The position numbers and the translations under genes are program-made. From Mycolicibacterium sp. S2-37 (GTDB lineage Bacteria; Actinomycetota; Actinomycetes; Mycobacteriales; Mycobacteriaceae), in assembly GCF_017352375.1 (NCBI RefSeq), contig NZ_JAFEVR010000004.1, positions 744,001 to 808,000 of the forward strand: 64,000 bases of DNA, given 5' to 3'. The notes under the pieces were generated by a model. The model had not been told where the DNA came from. It was given only the letters and a program-made list of their open reading frames with translations, and ran no database searches. Positions 23,618 through 32,636 of the stretch are shown here, piece by piece; the first letter of the stretch is position 1; each line of letters begins with the position of its first letter.

Positions 23618-25944
23618 GCCACCGCTCCGCTCAGCGCCCGGTGGACCTCGCCGGGCTGGACCGGGGTGGTGTCGACGTGGATCGCGCCGCCGAGCGCGTC
23701 GTCGATCGCGCTGGCCACCGCCGCGTACACCGCGATGGTGCCGCTCTCCCCCGCCCCTCGCACGCCGAGGGGATTGACCGGCGTGTCGACGTGCAGGTGT
23801 TCGATAGCCACCCGTGGCACGTCGGTGGACAGCGGCAGGTGGTATGCCGCGAACGTCGTCGAAAGTGGTTGGCCAGCATCGGAGTAGCGCCACTGTTCGT
23901 AGAGGGCGCCGCCGATGCCCTGTGCGACGCCACCGATGATCTGGCCCTCGACGATGCGGGGGTTGATCTCCCGGCCACCCTCGTGGGACACCGCGTACCG
24001 GAATACCCTCGTCATGCCTGTTCGGCGGTGCACGCCGACGATCGCCGCGTGCACACCCATCGTCCAGGTGACGGTCTCGACCCGGAACACGGCGGTGACG
24101 TCCAGCGCGGCGCCGCTCTCGGCGTCGCCGCCGACCGACTGCGCCCCAGCCAGTTCACGCCAGCTCAGAAGCCGCGATCCCGCGCGAAAAACCCCCTGCG
24201 TGTACCGGATCGGCCCGCCGGCCCCGATGAGCCGACGCGCCAGGTCCACAGCGGCATCGATCAGCCTTCCGGCCGCCTTGTGCACCGCCGACCCGGACAG
24301 GATCGCCGACCGGCTCGCGAAGGTTCCGACCCCTTCAGGCAGCCGCTCGGTGTCCGACGGCAGGTAGCGGACGCATTCGAGCGGAACCCCCAGCGCATCC
24401 GCCGCCACCTGTGCGAACACTGTTTCATGTCCCTGGCCCGCCGCCGCGGCGCCCGCCGTGACCTCGAAGCTCCCGTCGGCCAGCACGCGGATCCGGGCGG
24501 TCTCGTGCGGTCCACGTCCGGTGGCCTCCAGATACGACGACAACCCGTAGCCCATGCGGTACTCGGGGTGAGCGGCCGCGCAGGCGTCCACCTCGGAACG
24601 CGGGAGCAGATCGAGCACCGACTCCAGGCAGGCCAGGTAGTCGCCGCCGTCGAACCGGATCGGAACGCCGTCGCGGTACGGGATCGGCCGCGGGTAGGGC
24701 AGGTCGGCTGCGGTGAGCAGGTTGCGTCGCCGGATCTCCGCCGTGCTCAGACCCAACTCGTGCGCCGCGGCGTCGAGTGTGCGTTCGAGTGCGAACGTGG
24801 CTTCGGGCCGGCCCGCGCCACGGTACTGCGCGGTGAGCGTCTTGTTGGTCAGCGCGGCCCGCCCGGTGATGTGGGCGGCGGGAATCCGGTAGGGGCCGAG
24901 CAGGTGGATGGCGGTGTTGGCGACGATGCCGGACACCCAGAGACTCCCGGCGCCGATGTCGGCGATGAACGAGTCCTCCCAAGCCAGGATCCGGCCGTCG
25001 CCATCGAGGGCCAGCCGGGTGCGGTGCACCTGGTCGCGGGCCTGCGCGCTGGCGATGAGGTGCTCCTGCCGGTCTTCGACCCAGATCACCTCGTGTCCAC
25101 TGTGCCGGGCCAGCACCGCCAGCACGATCTCCTCGGCGTAGACATTGGCCTTGGTGCCGAACCCGCCGCCGACATCGGGCACCGCGACCGTGATCTCCTG
25201 GCGGGACCACCCGGTGACCGCGCAGACGGCGTTGCGCACGGTGTGCGGGATCTGCGTCGAGGTCCACATCTCGACCCGCTGCCGCTGGGCGTCGAAAGCC
25301 GCACGGACTCCCCGGCATTCGAGCGGGATGGCACCGTGCCGGTTCATCCGGTACGTGCCTTCGACGATGTGGGCGGCGCCGTCGAAGGCCCGATCCGGGT
25401 CGCCGAAGGAGATCTGCAGGCGCGCCGCCTCGTTGGAATCCAGATGCGCGAACAGGACTGGGCTGTCCTCGCCGAGTGCCGCGACCGGGTCGGTGACGGC
25501 GGGCAGCGGGGTGTAATGGACCTCGACGGCCTCGAGCGCGTCCTCGGCGCGGTAGCGGTCCTCGGCGATCAGCACGGCAATGGGTTGTCCGATGTAGTGC
25601 ACGACCGAGTCGGCCAGCACGGGCAGTCGCTGTTCGGCGAGAAGGCAGGACGTGGCCGCGACGAACCGCTCGTCCGGCGTGGTCAACGTCGGGATGGCCG
25701 CACCGTTCAGGCCGAGGTCGGCAGCGGTGTAGACGCCGATGACACCCGCCATCGCCGTCGCGGCAGAGGCATCGATGCGGTCGACTCGGGCGTGCGGATG
25801 GCTGGACCGCACGAACACCGCGTGGTGGGCTCCCGCCGCCCGGTCGGCCAGGAAGCGGCCGTGCCCGGCCAGCATGCGCTCGTCCTCGCGGCGCCGCACC
25901 GACGTGCCGATGTAACTCAATGGAGCCGCTTTTCCCACTGCCAC
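23614..25944 (-). CDS. molybdenum hydroxylase, Mo-cofactor large subunit (form II CoxL/XdhA type)
   Basis: A subunit of up to 776 residues carrying the molybdopterin cytosine dinucleotide and substrate site. Motifs: VPDVGGGFGTKANVYAEE, TAQYRGAGRPEATFALERTL (the form II YRGAGR pattern, not the AYXCSFR of true CO dehydrogenase), GAAAAGQGHETVFAQVAADA, and GVRGAGESGTIAVYAAVAS with the catalytic Glu in GAGESG. Such enzymes hydroxylate N-heterocycles or aldehydes with water. The frame opens with GTG 25944 and overlaps the permease by 28 bp; TTG 25920, overlapping the permease stop (TTGA), is an alternative. Neither has a strong ribosome-binding site. Confidence 0.92.
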   Translation of the reverse strand: MAVGKAAPLSYIGTSVRRREDERMLAGHGRFLADRAAGAHHAVFVRSSHPHARVDRIDASAATAMAGVIGVYTAADLGLNGAAIPTLTTPDERFVAATSCLLAEQRLPVLADSVVHYIGQPIAVLIAEDRYRAEDALEAVEVHYTPLPAVTDPVAALGEDSPVLFAHLDSNEAARLQISFGDPDRAFDGAAHIVEGTYRMNRHGAIPLECRGVRAAFDAQRQRVEMWTSTQIPHTVRNAVCAVTGWSRQEITVAVPDVGGGFGTKANVYAEEIVLAVLARHSGHEVIWVEDRQEHLIASAQARDQVHRTRLALDGDGRILAWEDSFIADIGAGSLWVSGIVANTAIHLLGPYRIPAAHITGRAALTNKTLTAQYRGAGRPEATFALERTLDAAAHELGLSTAEIRRRNLLTAADLPYPRPIPYRDGVPIRFDGGDYLACLESVLDLLPRSEVDACAAAHPEYRMGYGLSSYLEATGRGPHETARIRVLADGSFEVTAGAAAAGQGHETVFAQVAADALGVPLECVRYLPSDTERLPEGVGTFASRSAILSGSAVHKAAGRLIDAAVDLARRLIGAGGPIRYTQGVFRAGSRLLSWRELAGAQSVGGDAESGAALDVTAVFRVETVTWTMGVHAAIVGVHRRTGMTRVFRYAVSHEGGREINPRIVEGQIIGGVAQGIGGALYEQWRYSDAGQPLSTTFAAYHLPLSTDVPRVAIEHLHVDTPVNPLGVRGAGESGTIAVYAAVASAIDDALGGAIHVDTTPVQPGEVHRALSGAVA

Positions 25945-26699
25945 AATGCGACCGAGATCGCGAAGGAGATGGTGATCAGCAGCATGATCGTCGCCACCAT
26001 CGACGGGTAGTCGCCGTGGCTGTAGGACTGCAGGACGACCCTGCCGAGACCGCGGCGGGTGGCGAAGAACTCCGAGAGCACCACACCGACCACCGAAAGG
26101 CTGACGGCCAGACGGATACCGGTCAGCAGTGGCCGGCGAATCGCCGGGAAGATGATGTGCGCCAGGGTCTGCCAGGCGGAGGCCTGTACCGACCGGGCGA
26201 GCTTCCAGTACACGCGCGGGATCTCCTGCACCCCTGTCGACACGTTGATCAGCACCGGGAACAGGGCGAACAGCACACCCATCACGACCTTCGACCCGCT
26301 GAGGCTGAAGATGGGCAACAGCACGGGATAGAGCACGATCTTGGGAATCCCGTTGAGCATGATGATCATCGGCTCGAGCAGCATCCGCAGCAGTCGCGAC
26401 AGACCCAGCAGCAGCCCGATGCCGCCACCGATCGCGGTGCCGATGACGAACGCCAGGAACACCGCCTGTGCGGTGACCCGCAGGTCGAACAGATAACTCG
26501 GGTCGGCGAGATTCTGGAACATGACGGTCACCGTCTGCACCGGTGAGGGAATCACGAAGGTGAGGCTGGACATGATCTCCCAGCCGATCGTCACCAGCGC
26601 GGCCAGCACCAGCGCGCCGACGAACTGGTTGCCCAGCAGTGACCGAAGCCGTCGCGAGAAAGGTTCGGCGACAGTGGTTTCGGGCAGTGTGGCGGTCAC
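25917..26699 (-). CDS. ABC transporter permease 2 (SsuC/TauC type)
   Basis: A 260-residue inner-membrane permease with six predicted helices and the EAA loop LARSVQASAWQTLAHIIFPA, which docks to the ATPase. GTG 26699 overlaps the preceding permease stop. It belongs to the nitrate/sulfonate/taurine/NMT1 import group, which brings in small organic anions and heterocycles. Confidence 0.88.
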   Translation of the reverse strand: MTATLPETTVAEPFSRRLRSLLGNQFVGALVLAALVTIGWEIMSSLTFVIPSPVQTVTVMFQNLADPSYLFDLRVTAQAVFLAFVIGTAIGGGIGLLLGLSRLLRMLLEPMIIMLNGIPKIVLYPVLLPIFSLSGSKVVMGVLFALFPVLINVSTGVQEIPRVYWKLARSVQASAWQTLAHIIFPAIRRPLLTGIRLAVSLSVVGVVLSEFFATRRGLGRVVLQSYSHGDYPSMVATIMLLITISFAISVALWQWEKRLH

Positions 26700-27547
26700 G
26701 ACTTCCTCCCCCGCAACAACACCCGTTCGACCATGGCCAGCAGCACCGTGAGGATCATCGACAGCGCCAGCACGATCACGATGTAGGCGAACATCTCGGT
26801 GTTGTTGAAGATCTCGTACAAATAGCGGATGCGGTATCCGAGCCCCGCCTGCGCGGTGGTGAACTCCATCGCGATGGTGCCGATGAGCGCGTATACGACG
26901 GCGAGCCGCAGACCGGCGACGATGAACGGTCCCGCTGCCGGGATGGCGATGGCGAACAGCGTCTGACGCGGGGAGGCCTTGAGCGACCGTGCGAGCTTCA
27001 TGTAGACCGGCGGCATGGTGTTGAGCCCGACGGCGGTGTTCAACGCCATGGGGATCGCGGCCATGATCGTCGCCAGGATGATGACTGACATCGCGTTGAT
27101 CCCGACCAGCACGATCATCACCGGATAGAACAGCACCAGCGGTACGGCGTAGAACGACACCAGATACGGTTCGAAGATCCGGCCGACCAGGGGGAGCTTC
27201 CAGAACGTCAGTCCGGCAAGGAAACCCAGCAGACTGCCGAACACGATGGACAGCGCGACCTCGATGCCGGTACGCCGGGCGTCGAGCCAGAACTGCGGAT
27301 CGCCGAACAGGCCCGGCAGCTCCGCGAAGATCGTCGAGGGGGCGGGCAGCACCTGCTCGCCCCACAGTCCTGTCTTCGCCCCGATCTCTGCGAAGGCGAT
27401 GAAGGCGACGATCAGCGCCACGGTGGCCGACACGCTGTACACCGCGCCGTTGATCGTGCGCTTGGGCTTGGCGGGTTCGGGAGCGCTCGGCTGTGATGGC
27501 ATGGCCTCGGCGGGGATGTCGTCGTGTGCCAGCGAGGACGTCGTCAC
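26696..27547 (-). CDS. ABC transporter permease 1 (SsuC/TauC type)
   Basis: A 283-residue permease with a cytoplasmic N-terminal tail (residues 1-30), six helices, and the EAA loop LARSLKASPRQTLFAIAIPA. GTG 27547 overlaps the ATPase stop (GTGA). It is paralogous to the next permease, so the importer channel is probably a heterodimer. Confidence 0.88.
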   Translation of the reverse strand: MTTSSLAHDDIPAEAMPSQPSAPEPAKPKRTINGAVYSVSATVALIVAFIAFAEIGAKTGLWGEQVLPAPSTIFAELPGLFGDPQFWLDARRTGIEVALSIVFGSLLGFLAGLTFWKLPLVGRIFEPYLVSFYAVPLVLFYPVMIVLVGINAMSVIILATIMAAIPMALNTAVGLNTMPPVYMKLARSLKASPRQTLFAIAIPAAGPFIVAGLRLAVVYALIGTIAMEFTTAQAGLGYRIRYLYEIFNNTEMFAYIVIVLALSMILTVLLAMVERVLLRGRKS

Positions 27548-28350
27548 GTGGCCGCCGTCTCCTGTTGCCGGAAGCCACGCATCGACTCCTCCTGCAGTGA
27601 TCCCCAGATGCGGTTGTGCAGTTCGTTGAATCGCGGCGTCGACACCACGCCGGCGTCCCGCTCGTCGGGCAGGTCGATGTCGACGACGTCGATGATCGTT
27701 CCCGGCCGGTAGGACATCACCCACACCTGCTGGGAGAGCAGGATGGCTTCGCTGATGTCGTGGGTCACGAACACGATCGTCTGATGCGTGCGCGCCCAGA
27801 TCTGGCGCACCTCGGCTCCGAGGAACAGCCGCGTCTGCTGGTCGAGTGCGGCGAACGGCTCGTCCATCAGCACCACCTCCGGCTGCACCGCGAGGGTGCG
27901 TGCCAGCGCGACCCGCTGCCGCATTCCGCCGGAAAGCTGTGAGGGATAAGACTTCTCGAAACCACTGAGTCCGACGAGGTCGATGGCGTCCTTGGCGCGC
28001 CTGCGACGGTCGGCCTTGGCCGTCCCGATCATCTCCATGGCGAAGCCGACGTTCTCCTCGACGGTGCGCCACGGCAGGGTCGAGTCCTCCTGAAAGACCA
28101 CCCCGATCTTCGGGTCGGGCCCGGTGACCGTCTTGCCCCCGACGCTGACGTGTCCGGTGGTCGCCTTCTGCAGCCCGGCGATGACGGCCAGCAGCGTCGA
28201 CTTACCGCAGCCGCTCGGTCCGACGATCGACACGAAGCTGGTGTGCGGCACGTGCTGGTCGACACCGGTGACGGCGACGACCTTCCCGGCCGGGGCGTCG
28301 AACACCACCGACACGTCCTGCATCTGGATGCCTTGCGATTCTGAGCTCAC
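27544..28350 (-). CDS. ABC transporter ATPase (SsuB/TauB type)
   Basis: A 268-residue nucleotide-binding protein: Walker A GPSGCGKSTL, Q-loop VVFQEDSTLPW, signature LSGGMRQRVALARTL, Walker B VVLMDEPFAALD, and switch VTHDISEAILLSQ. GTG 28350 has GGAGA upstream; the family core begins at MQDVSVVFDAPAG a few residues on. Drives the importer encoded by the neighbouring permeases and binding protein. Confidence 0.92.
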   Translation of the reverse strand: MSSESQGIQMQDVSVVFDAPAGKVVAVTGVDQHVPHTSFVSIVGPSGCGKSTLLAVIAGLQKATTGHVSVGGKTVTGPDPKIGVVFQEDSTLPWRTVEENVGFAMEMIGTAKADRRRRAKDAIDLVGLSGFEKSYPSQLSGGMRQRVALARTLAVQPEVVLMDEPFAALDQQTRLFLGAEVRQIWARTHQTIVFVTHDISEAILLSQQVWVMSYRPGTIIDVVDIDLPDERDAGVVSTPRFNELHNRIWGSLQEESMRGFRQQETAAT

Positions 28351-28400
28351 GGATTCTCCGGTGTTCGGGTGGGATTCGACAGGGCGAACGGGCGCGCTCG

Positions 28401-29384
28401 TCAGAACTGCGCGCGGGCATCCTCGGGAAGGTACTGCTGGTCGAGCACCGCCGACCAGTCGACCGGCTGCTGGATCTGCCCGGCGGCCACCATCAGATCG
28501 GAGAGGTTCTTCAGCCCGGCCGGGTCGACGCTCAACGAGTAGGCCTTCGCGAGGTCGGGGGTGTTGCGCAGCGCGGCGGTCATCACCTCGGGACTCACCC
28601 CCACCAGCGGACCCAGCGCGGCGCCGGCCTCGTCCGGCTTGGACACCACCCATTCGTTCAACCGGTCGGCGACGCGGAAGAACGCCTGCAGGTTGTCGGG
28701 GTTCGCGGCGGCGTAGTCACCGTTGACCGCAACGAGATCGGCAGGCATATCCCCGATGACGTCTCGTGAGTTCACCAGCACCTCGGCGTTCTCGGTGGCC
28801 TGCTTGTCCGCGATGAACGGCTGCATGGCCCAGCCTGCGGTGATCTGGCCGGCCTTGGCCGCGGTCCAGTTGTCGCCCATGGGACCGACGGCCTGCGCCT
28901 TGACGCCCAGTTCCCGCTCGAGCGCTTTGACGATCAGCTCCGTCGATGAGCCCGCCGAGCTGAAGCCGAGGGTGGCGCCCTCGATCGTCCGTCCGGGTGG
29001 GGAGATCCAGGAGAAGTCGTTGACCTGGAACCACGGTGCGATCACCTTCAGGTTCGACTCGGGTTGCTGTGCCGCCAGCAGAACCGAGGTGTTGCCCGCG
29101 ATGGCCATGTCGGCGTCACCGGAGGTGACGACGCGCATCGTGTTCCCACCGCCGCCACCGGAGTACAGGTCGACCTTGAGTCCCTCCTCCTCGAACCAGC
29201 CCTTGTCGATGCCGGCCTGCAGGATCGCCATGAAGGGCAGGCTGTCGACACCGGTCGCCGAGATGCTCAGTTCGTCGGTGCCTTCGGCGCTGGGCGCCGC
29301 GGATTCGTCGGCACACGACACCGCGCCGAACAGGAGTGATCCTGCGGCGAGCACAGCGACAAAGGCTTTGGGGGACCTGATCAT
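28401..29384 (-). CDS. ABC transporter substrate-binding lipoprotein (NMT1/SsuA type)
   Basis: A 327-residue periplasmic-binding-type protein. The signal peptide AFVAVLAAGSLLFGAVSC ends in a lipobox, so the mature protein is lipid-anchored at Cys24. The binding domain follows SISATGVDSLPFMAILQAGI, DKGWFEEEGLKVDLYSGGGG and DADMAIAGNTSVLL, as in SsuA/NMT1-like receptors. First gene of the import and hydroxylase operon; GGAGG precedes ATG 29384, and its promoter overlaps a GntR-type operator. Confidence 0.9.
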   Translation of the reverse strand: MIRSPKAFVAVLAAGSLLFGAVSCADESAAPSAEGTDELSISATGVDSLPFMAILQAGIDKGWFEEEGLKVDLYSGGGGGNTMRVVTSGDADMAIAGNTSVLLAAQQPESNLKVIAPWFQVNDFSWISPPGRTIEGATLGFSSAGSSTELIVKALERELGVKAQAVGPMGDNWTAAKAGQITAGWAMQPFIADKQATENAEVLVNSRDVIGDMPADLVAVNGDYAAANPDNLQAFFRVADRLNEWVVSKPDEAGAALGPLVGVSPEVMTAALRNTPDLAKAYSLSVDPAGLKNLSDLMVAAGQIQQPVDWSAVLDQQYLPEDARAQF

Positions 29385-29408
29385 CGGACTACCTCCGGTA
29401 ACTGAATA

Positions 29409-29446
29409 TTGGATCCACTATACGAATGGGGTGTGATCTGCGTCAA
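29409..29446 (-). promoter_or_regulatory. promoter plus overlapping GntR-type operator for the transporter operon
   Basis: On the minus strand, -35 TTGACG (29441-29446), an 18-bp spacer and -10 TATAGT (29417-29422). The 17-bp operator TTGGATCCACTATACGA occupies 29409-29425 and covers the -10, so a bound repressor would block RNA polymerase. It is one of four related operators in the cluster. Confidence 0.75.
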
Positions 29447-29742
29447 CATTTCCGAGACCTCGATCCTCGCCGACCTGCCCTTATTCCCGCCAGCGCGCCG
29501 GCGAGTTCCAGACCGGCCGCGATGCCGACCATCGCCGCCGCGAGGTACTGCGCCTGCCGCGCCGGGCCGGCCGCCGTCGCCACCATGCGCGCGGGATCCG
29601 GCGAGACCGCCGGCGGGGCGGGCGCCGGGGCGACCGGCGTCCCGTCGGCCGGTGTCAGCGCACGTTTGAGCGGTGGAGGGGCTCCGGGTACCGCGCTGCC
29701 CGGAGCGGGAAAAACTGCGGCGTCGACGCCCGGTCGGTTCAC
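29443..29742 (-). CDS. hypothetical 99-aa protein coupled to the LLM oxidoreductase
   Basis: GTG 29742 overlaps the oxidoreductase stop (GTGA). The N-terminal half is Pro/Ala-rich (PAPGSAVPGAPPPLKRALTP); the C-terminal half is one hydrophobic helix (QYLAAAMVGIAAGLELAGAL) and a basic tail. No family recognised. The overlap and absence of stops in a gap before the next promoter support a real gene, but GC-rich DNA makes long frames cheap. It might anchor the oxidoreductase at the membrane. Confidence 0.45.
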   Translation of the reverse strand: MNRPGVDAAVFPAPGSAVPGAPPPLKRALTPADGTPVAPAPAPPAVSPDPARMVATAAGPARQAQYLAAAMVGIAAGLELAGALAGIRAGRRGSRSRKC

Positions 29743-30737
29743 CGGCCTGCGCCGTCGACGATCTCGGCGAAGGTGCGAATCGTCGCGGCCCGACTCTGGC
29801 CGGGACGCACGAAGGGCACGATGGACACCTGGTCCACGCCGAGCGCCTCGATCTCCTTGAGGCGCTGGGCGCATTCTTCGCGGGTGCCCGCCAGGGCGAA
29901 CAGGTCGACCAGTTCGTCGGGAACCAGGTCGGCGTGCGACGCCTCGGTGTTCATGTGCTCGTAGTAGTTGTAGGAGTCGCGAATCCGGTCGATCGCCTTC
30001 TCCAGGGCCGGCTCGACCTTGGCCGGCAGCGGCCGGATCGCGACCCGCGAGACGTGGGCACGAACGAGGTCGCGGGCTTCGGTGCGATCGTCGTCGATGG
30101 CGGTCGGCGTCCAGAGCACGATGTGCAGATCGGACAGCGACCGGCCACTCTCTGCCGCGCCGGCTTCGATCGTCTGTAGCGCCGCTTCGATGAAATGCGG
30201 TGCGGTGCCGACCAATACGATGACGCCGTCCGCGATGCGCCCCGACATGCGCAGGATCTTCGGCGCCGACGCGGCGATGTAGACCGGGATCTCCAGCGGA
30301 CCGGTCAGGTAGTTCAGGTGGTAGTCGGCCCCACTGGTCGCCTCGACCACCTTCTCGCCCCGAAACAGCGCCCGCAGCTGCTTGACCGACTCCTCGAGTT
30401 CGGCGAGCTTCTGGGGCTTGAGGCCCATCGTGCGCAGGGAGGAGTCACCGGTGCCGATGCCCAGCGCGACCCGGCCGCCGGTGAACTCCGCCAGGGTGGC
30501 CCACGTCGAGGCGAGCAGCGAAGGATGGCGGGTGACCGCGTTGGTCACCCCGGTGCCGAACACGATGCGCTCGGTGCCGACCGCGGCGGCTCCCATCACC
30601 GTGGACGACTCGCGCCAGATGTTCTGGGAGTCGCCGAACCACACGTTGTCGAAGCCAAGGGTCTCGCACAGCCGCACGTAATCGCACATCGCCCCGACCG
30701 GTTCGGTCGGGAAGAGCCCCACTCCCTTGCTCAACAC
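29739..30737 (-). CDS. LLM-class F420-dependent-type oxidoreductase
   Basis: A 332-residue luciferase-like TIM barrel. Motifs: GFDNVWFGDSQNIWRESSTV, ERIVFGTGVTNAVTRHPSLL, GRVALGIGTGDSSLRTMGL, and PVYIAASAPKILRMSGRIAD, the pattern of F420-dependent members. In the regulon it could reduce or oxidise a ring intermediate. GTG 30737 has AGGAGG seven bases upstream. A GntR-type operator lies 18 bases above the start. Whether it uses F420 or FMN cannot be decided from sequence alone. Confidence 0.85.
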   Translation of the reverse strand: MLSKGVGLFPTEPVGAMCDYVRLCETLGFDNVWFGDSQNIWRESSTVMGAAAVGTERIVFGTGVTNAVTRHPSLLASTWATLAEFTGGRVALGIGTGDSSLRTMGLKPQKLAELEESVKQLRALFRGEKVVEATSGADYHLNYLTGPLEIPVYIAASAPKILRMSGRIADGVIVLVGTAPHFIEAALQTIEAGAAESGRSLSDLHIVLWTPTAIDDDRTEARDLVRAHVSRVAIRPLPAKVEPALEKAIDRIRDSYNYYEHMNTEASHADLVPDELVDLFALAGTREECAQRLKEIEALGVDQVSIVPFVRPGQSRAATIRTFAEIVDGAGR

Positions 30738-30754
30738 CTGCAGACCTCCTACGT

Positions 30755-30771
30755 TTGGATATCGTATCCAA
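30755..30771. promoter_or_regulatory. GntR-type operator, perfect palindrome
   Basis: TTGGATATCGTATCCAA: 7-bp arms TTGGATA and TATCCAA around TCG. It lies between two divergent genes (30737 leftward, 30827 rightward), so it can control both. It is the most symmetric of the four copies. Confidence 0.8.
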
Positions 30772-30826
30772 TCGTAAGGCGGGGGCCCTGAGCCCACAAC
30801 TGGAAGCGACGAAAAGGTGAACATCC

Positions 30827-31423
30827 ATGCGGCTGGTGAACGACTTCTCGGTGGACGCCCCCCTCGACGCCGCGTGGGCGGCGCTGACCGACATCCCTGC
30901 GGTCGTCGCCTGCATCCCCGGCGCCGAGCTCGACGGCCGTGACGGCGACGACTACCACGCCCGCGTGGCGGTGAAGGTGGGTCCGGTGGGGATGACACTC
31001 GCCGGCACCGCCTCCGTCGTGAGCCGCGACGACATCGAGCACGAGATGGTCGTCCGCGGTCAGGCACATGACCGCCGCGGGAACGGATCGGCAGAGGCGA
31101 CGGTGACGATGGTCGCACGACCCTCGGCCTCGGCGCCCGATCGGTCCGACGTGACGGTGGTGACCGAGCTCGAACTCGGCGGACGGATCGCGCAGTTCGG
31201 CAGCGGCGTGATCTCCCAGGTGGCCAACCGGATCCTGGCGCAGTTCGTCAGAAAACTGAACACGCTGATGACCGGCGCGGACGAGAGCGTGGGTCAGCGT
31301 CGGGCGCCGGTCGTAGCGCACCGCCGCCCCGAGGCGGCCGACCGGAGGGCGCTCGCCATGACCGTGCTGGCCGGGGCCCTGCTCGGATTGGCGATCGGTC
31401 GGACGGCGCAACGGCTTCGGTGA
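30827..31423 (+). CDS. CoxG-like SRPBCC protein with C-terminal membrane anchor
   Basis: A 198-residue protein. Residues 1-145 form a CoxG/START-like domain (MRLVNDFSVDAPLDAAWAAL, VVACIPGAELDG, GPVGMTLAGTASVV, GSGVISQVANRILAQF). Residues about 172-190 (ALAMTVLAGALLGLAIG) are one membrane helix. CoxG proteins attach Mo hydroxylases of the CO-dehydrogenase family to the membrane, so it is probably the partner of the enzyme encoded at 22258-25944. It diverges from the LLM gene across a shared operator. Confidence 0.85.
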   Translation: MRLVNDFSVDAPLDAAWAALTDIPAVVACIPGAELDGRDGDDYHARVAVKVGPVGMTLAGTASVVSRDDIEHEMVVRGQAHDRRGNGSAEATVTMVARPSASAPDRSDVTVVTELELGGRIAQFGSGVISQVANRILAQFVRKLNTLMTGADESVGQRRAPVVAHRRPEAADRRALAMTVLAGALLGLAIGRTAQRLR

Positions 31424-31425
31424 CC

Positions 31426-31887
31426 TCAGCCCGTGATCGCGACGACGAGTTCGAGTTCCACGCAGGCGCCACCAGGGAGCGAGGCCACGCCCACGGCGGT
31501 GCGGGCATGCGCGCCGCGGTCTTCGCCGAACACCTCGAGCAGGAGCCGGGACGCTCCGTCGATCACCGCCGGGTGGTCACCGAAATCCGCGGTCGCCCGA
31601 ACATATCCGCGCAGATGCACGAACCGGTCCACCGCGTCGAGACCAGCCGCGGCGTCGATCGCTCCGAGTAGGTTCAGCGCAGCAAGCCTCGCCTGGTCGA
31701 CGGCCTGCTCGACGGAGAGGTCGGCGCCGACCATCCCCTGCAGACTCGGTATGCCGGGTCGGCGGGCGGTGGCGCCGGAGACCCACAGCTGGTCGCCGCA
31801 CCGGCGGCTCGGAAAATACGCGCCCTTCGGGATCGCGGCAGGCGGGACGTGCAAACCCAAGTCGACCAGGCGATCGCGTGGCGTCAC
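31426..31887 (-). CDS. RidA/YjgF-family enamine/imine deaminase
   Basis: A 153-residue protein of the RidA fold that hydrolyses reactive enamines and imines to ketones and ammonia. It has the signature tail HARTAVGVASLPGGACVELE with the conserved arginine, and LWVSGATARRPG earlier. GTG 31887 overlaps the gntR stop (GTGA). Its presence suggests the pathway makes an enamine, as expected when a reduced N-heterocycle is opened. It ends 2 bp from the convergent CoxG-like gene. Confidence 0.88.
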   Translation of the reverse strand: MTPRDRLVDLGLHVPPAAIPKGAYFPSRRCGDQLWVSGATARRPGIPSLQGMVGADLSVEQAVDQARLAALNLLGAIDAAAGLDAVDRFVHLRGYVRATADFGDHPAVIDGASRLLLEVFGEDRGAHARTAVGVASLPGGACVELELVVAITG

Positions 31888-32615
31888 GGCCGGCGGTCGG
31901 CTTCCTCCCGGGCGAACACCTCGTTCAGGTGATCGACCGCATGCGACCGATGCTGGTGATTGATCGCCACCACCGCCTCGACATCGCGGGCGGCCATCGC
32001 GTCGACGAGGAGGATGTGCTCGTGGTTGACCTTCGCCAAGTCCATGAGGTGCGCGTAGAGCGGCCGGTAGGCGTCCGCGGTGTTCCACAGCTGGGTGACC
32101 AGGCGCTTGGTACGGGCCATCCGACTCACCTCAAAGGTGAGGAAGTGGAATTGACGGTTCGCCACCCCGACGGCGATCAGATCGCCGGCCGCGGCCGCCC
32201 GGTCCATCTCCGCCATCTGCGCACGCATCGCCTCGATGACTTCGTCGGTGACCCGCGGCATGGCATCGCGGATCAACTCCTCCTCGAGGATGTCGCGCAG
32301 CCGAAACACCTCCAGCAGGTCCTCCAAGCCCAGCTTGGCCACCCGGTAGCCGCTGTGCGGGACGTAGGTGATGTACTCCTCGGCTTCGAGGGTCTTGAGG
32401 GCCTCCCGCACCGGGATGCGCGACATGCCGAACTGCTCGGCCAACGCCTCCTGCACGATCCAGCTGCCGGGTGCGAGTTTCCCGGTGGTGATGTCGCGGC
32501 GCAGCGCCTCGGCCACGGCCTGCTGCGCCGTCTTCGGGCGAACGAAGTCGGCGCGCGGCGCAGAGCCCACCGCACTCCCGACCGGAGTGCGCTTGGTCGC
32601 TGTACGCGGGGGCAT
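31884..32615 (-). CDS. GntR/FCD-family transcriptional regulator
   Basis: A 243-residue repressor-type protein. The N-terminal winged helix is QQAVAEALRRDITTGKLAPG, then ALAEQFGMSRIPVREALKTL and EAEEYITYVPHSGYRVAKL. The C-terminal FCD ligand domain (residues about 100-235) has the metal/ligand histidines of the VanR subgroup (NRQFHFLTFEVS, HLMDLAKVNHEHILLVDAM). It is the only regulator in the cluster, and a matching operator lies 22 bases above its ATG, so it probably represses itself and the three other units until its ligand appears. Confidence 0.93.
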   Translation of the reverse strand: MPPRTATKRTPVGSAVGSAPRADFVRPKTAQQAVAEALRRDITTGKLAPGSWIVQEALAEQFGMSRIPVREALKTLEAEEYITYVPHSGYRVAKLGLEDLLEVFRLRDILEEELIRDAMPRVTDEVIEAMRAQMAEMDRAAAAGDLIAVGVANRQFHFLTFEVSRMARTKRLVTQLWNTADAYRPLYAHLMDLAKVNHEHILLVDAMAARDVEAVVAINHQHRSHAVDHLNEVFAREEADRRP

Positions 32616-32636
32616 GGATTCTCGCTTTCGCTTAGA

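Noticed and set aside
23614-25944. Large subunit as true aerobic CO dehydrogenase (CoxL)
   Set aside because: It has the form II YRGAGR motif instead of the AYXCSFR active-site loop of form I CoxL.
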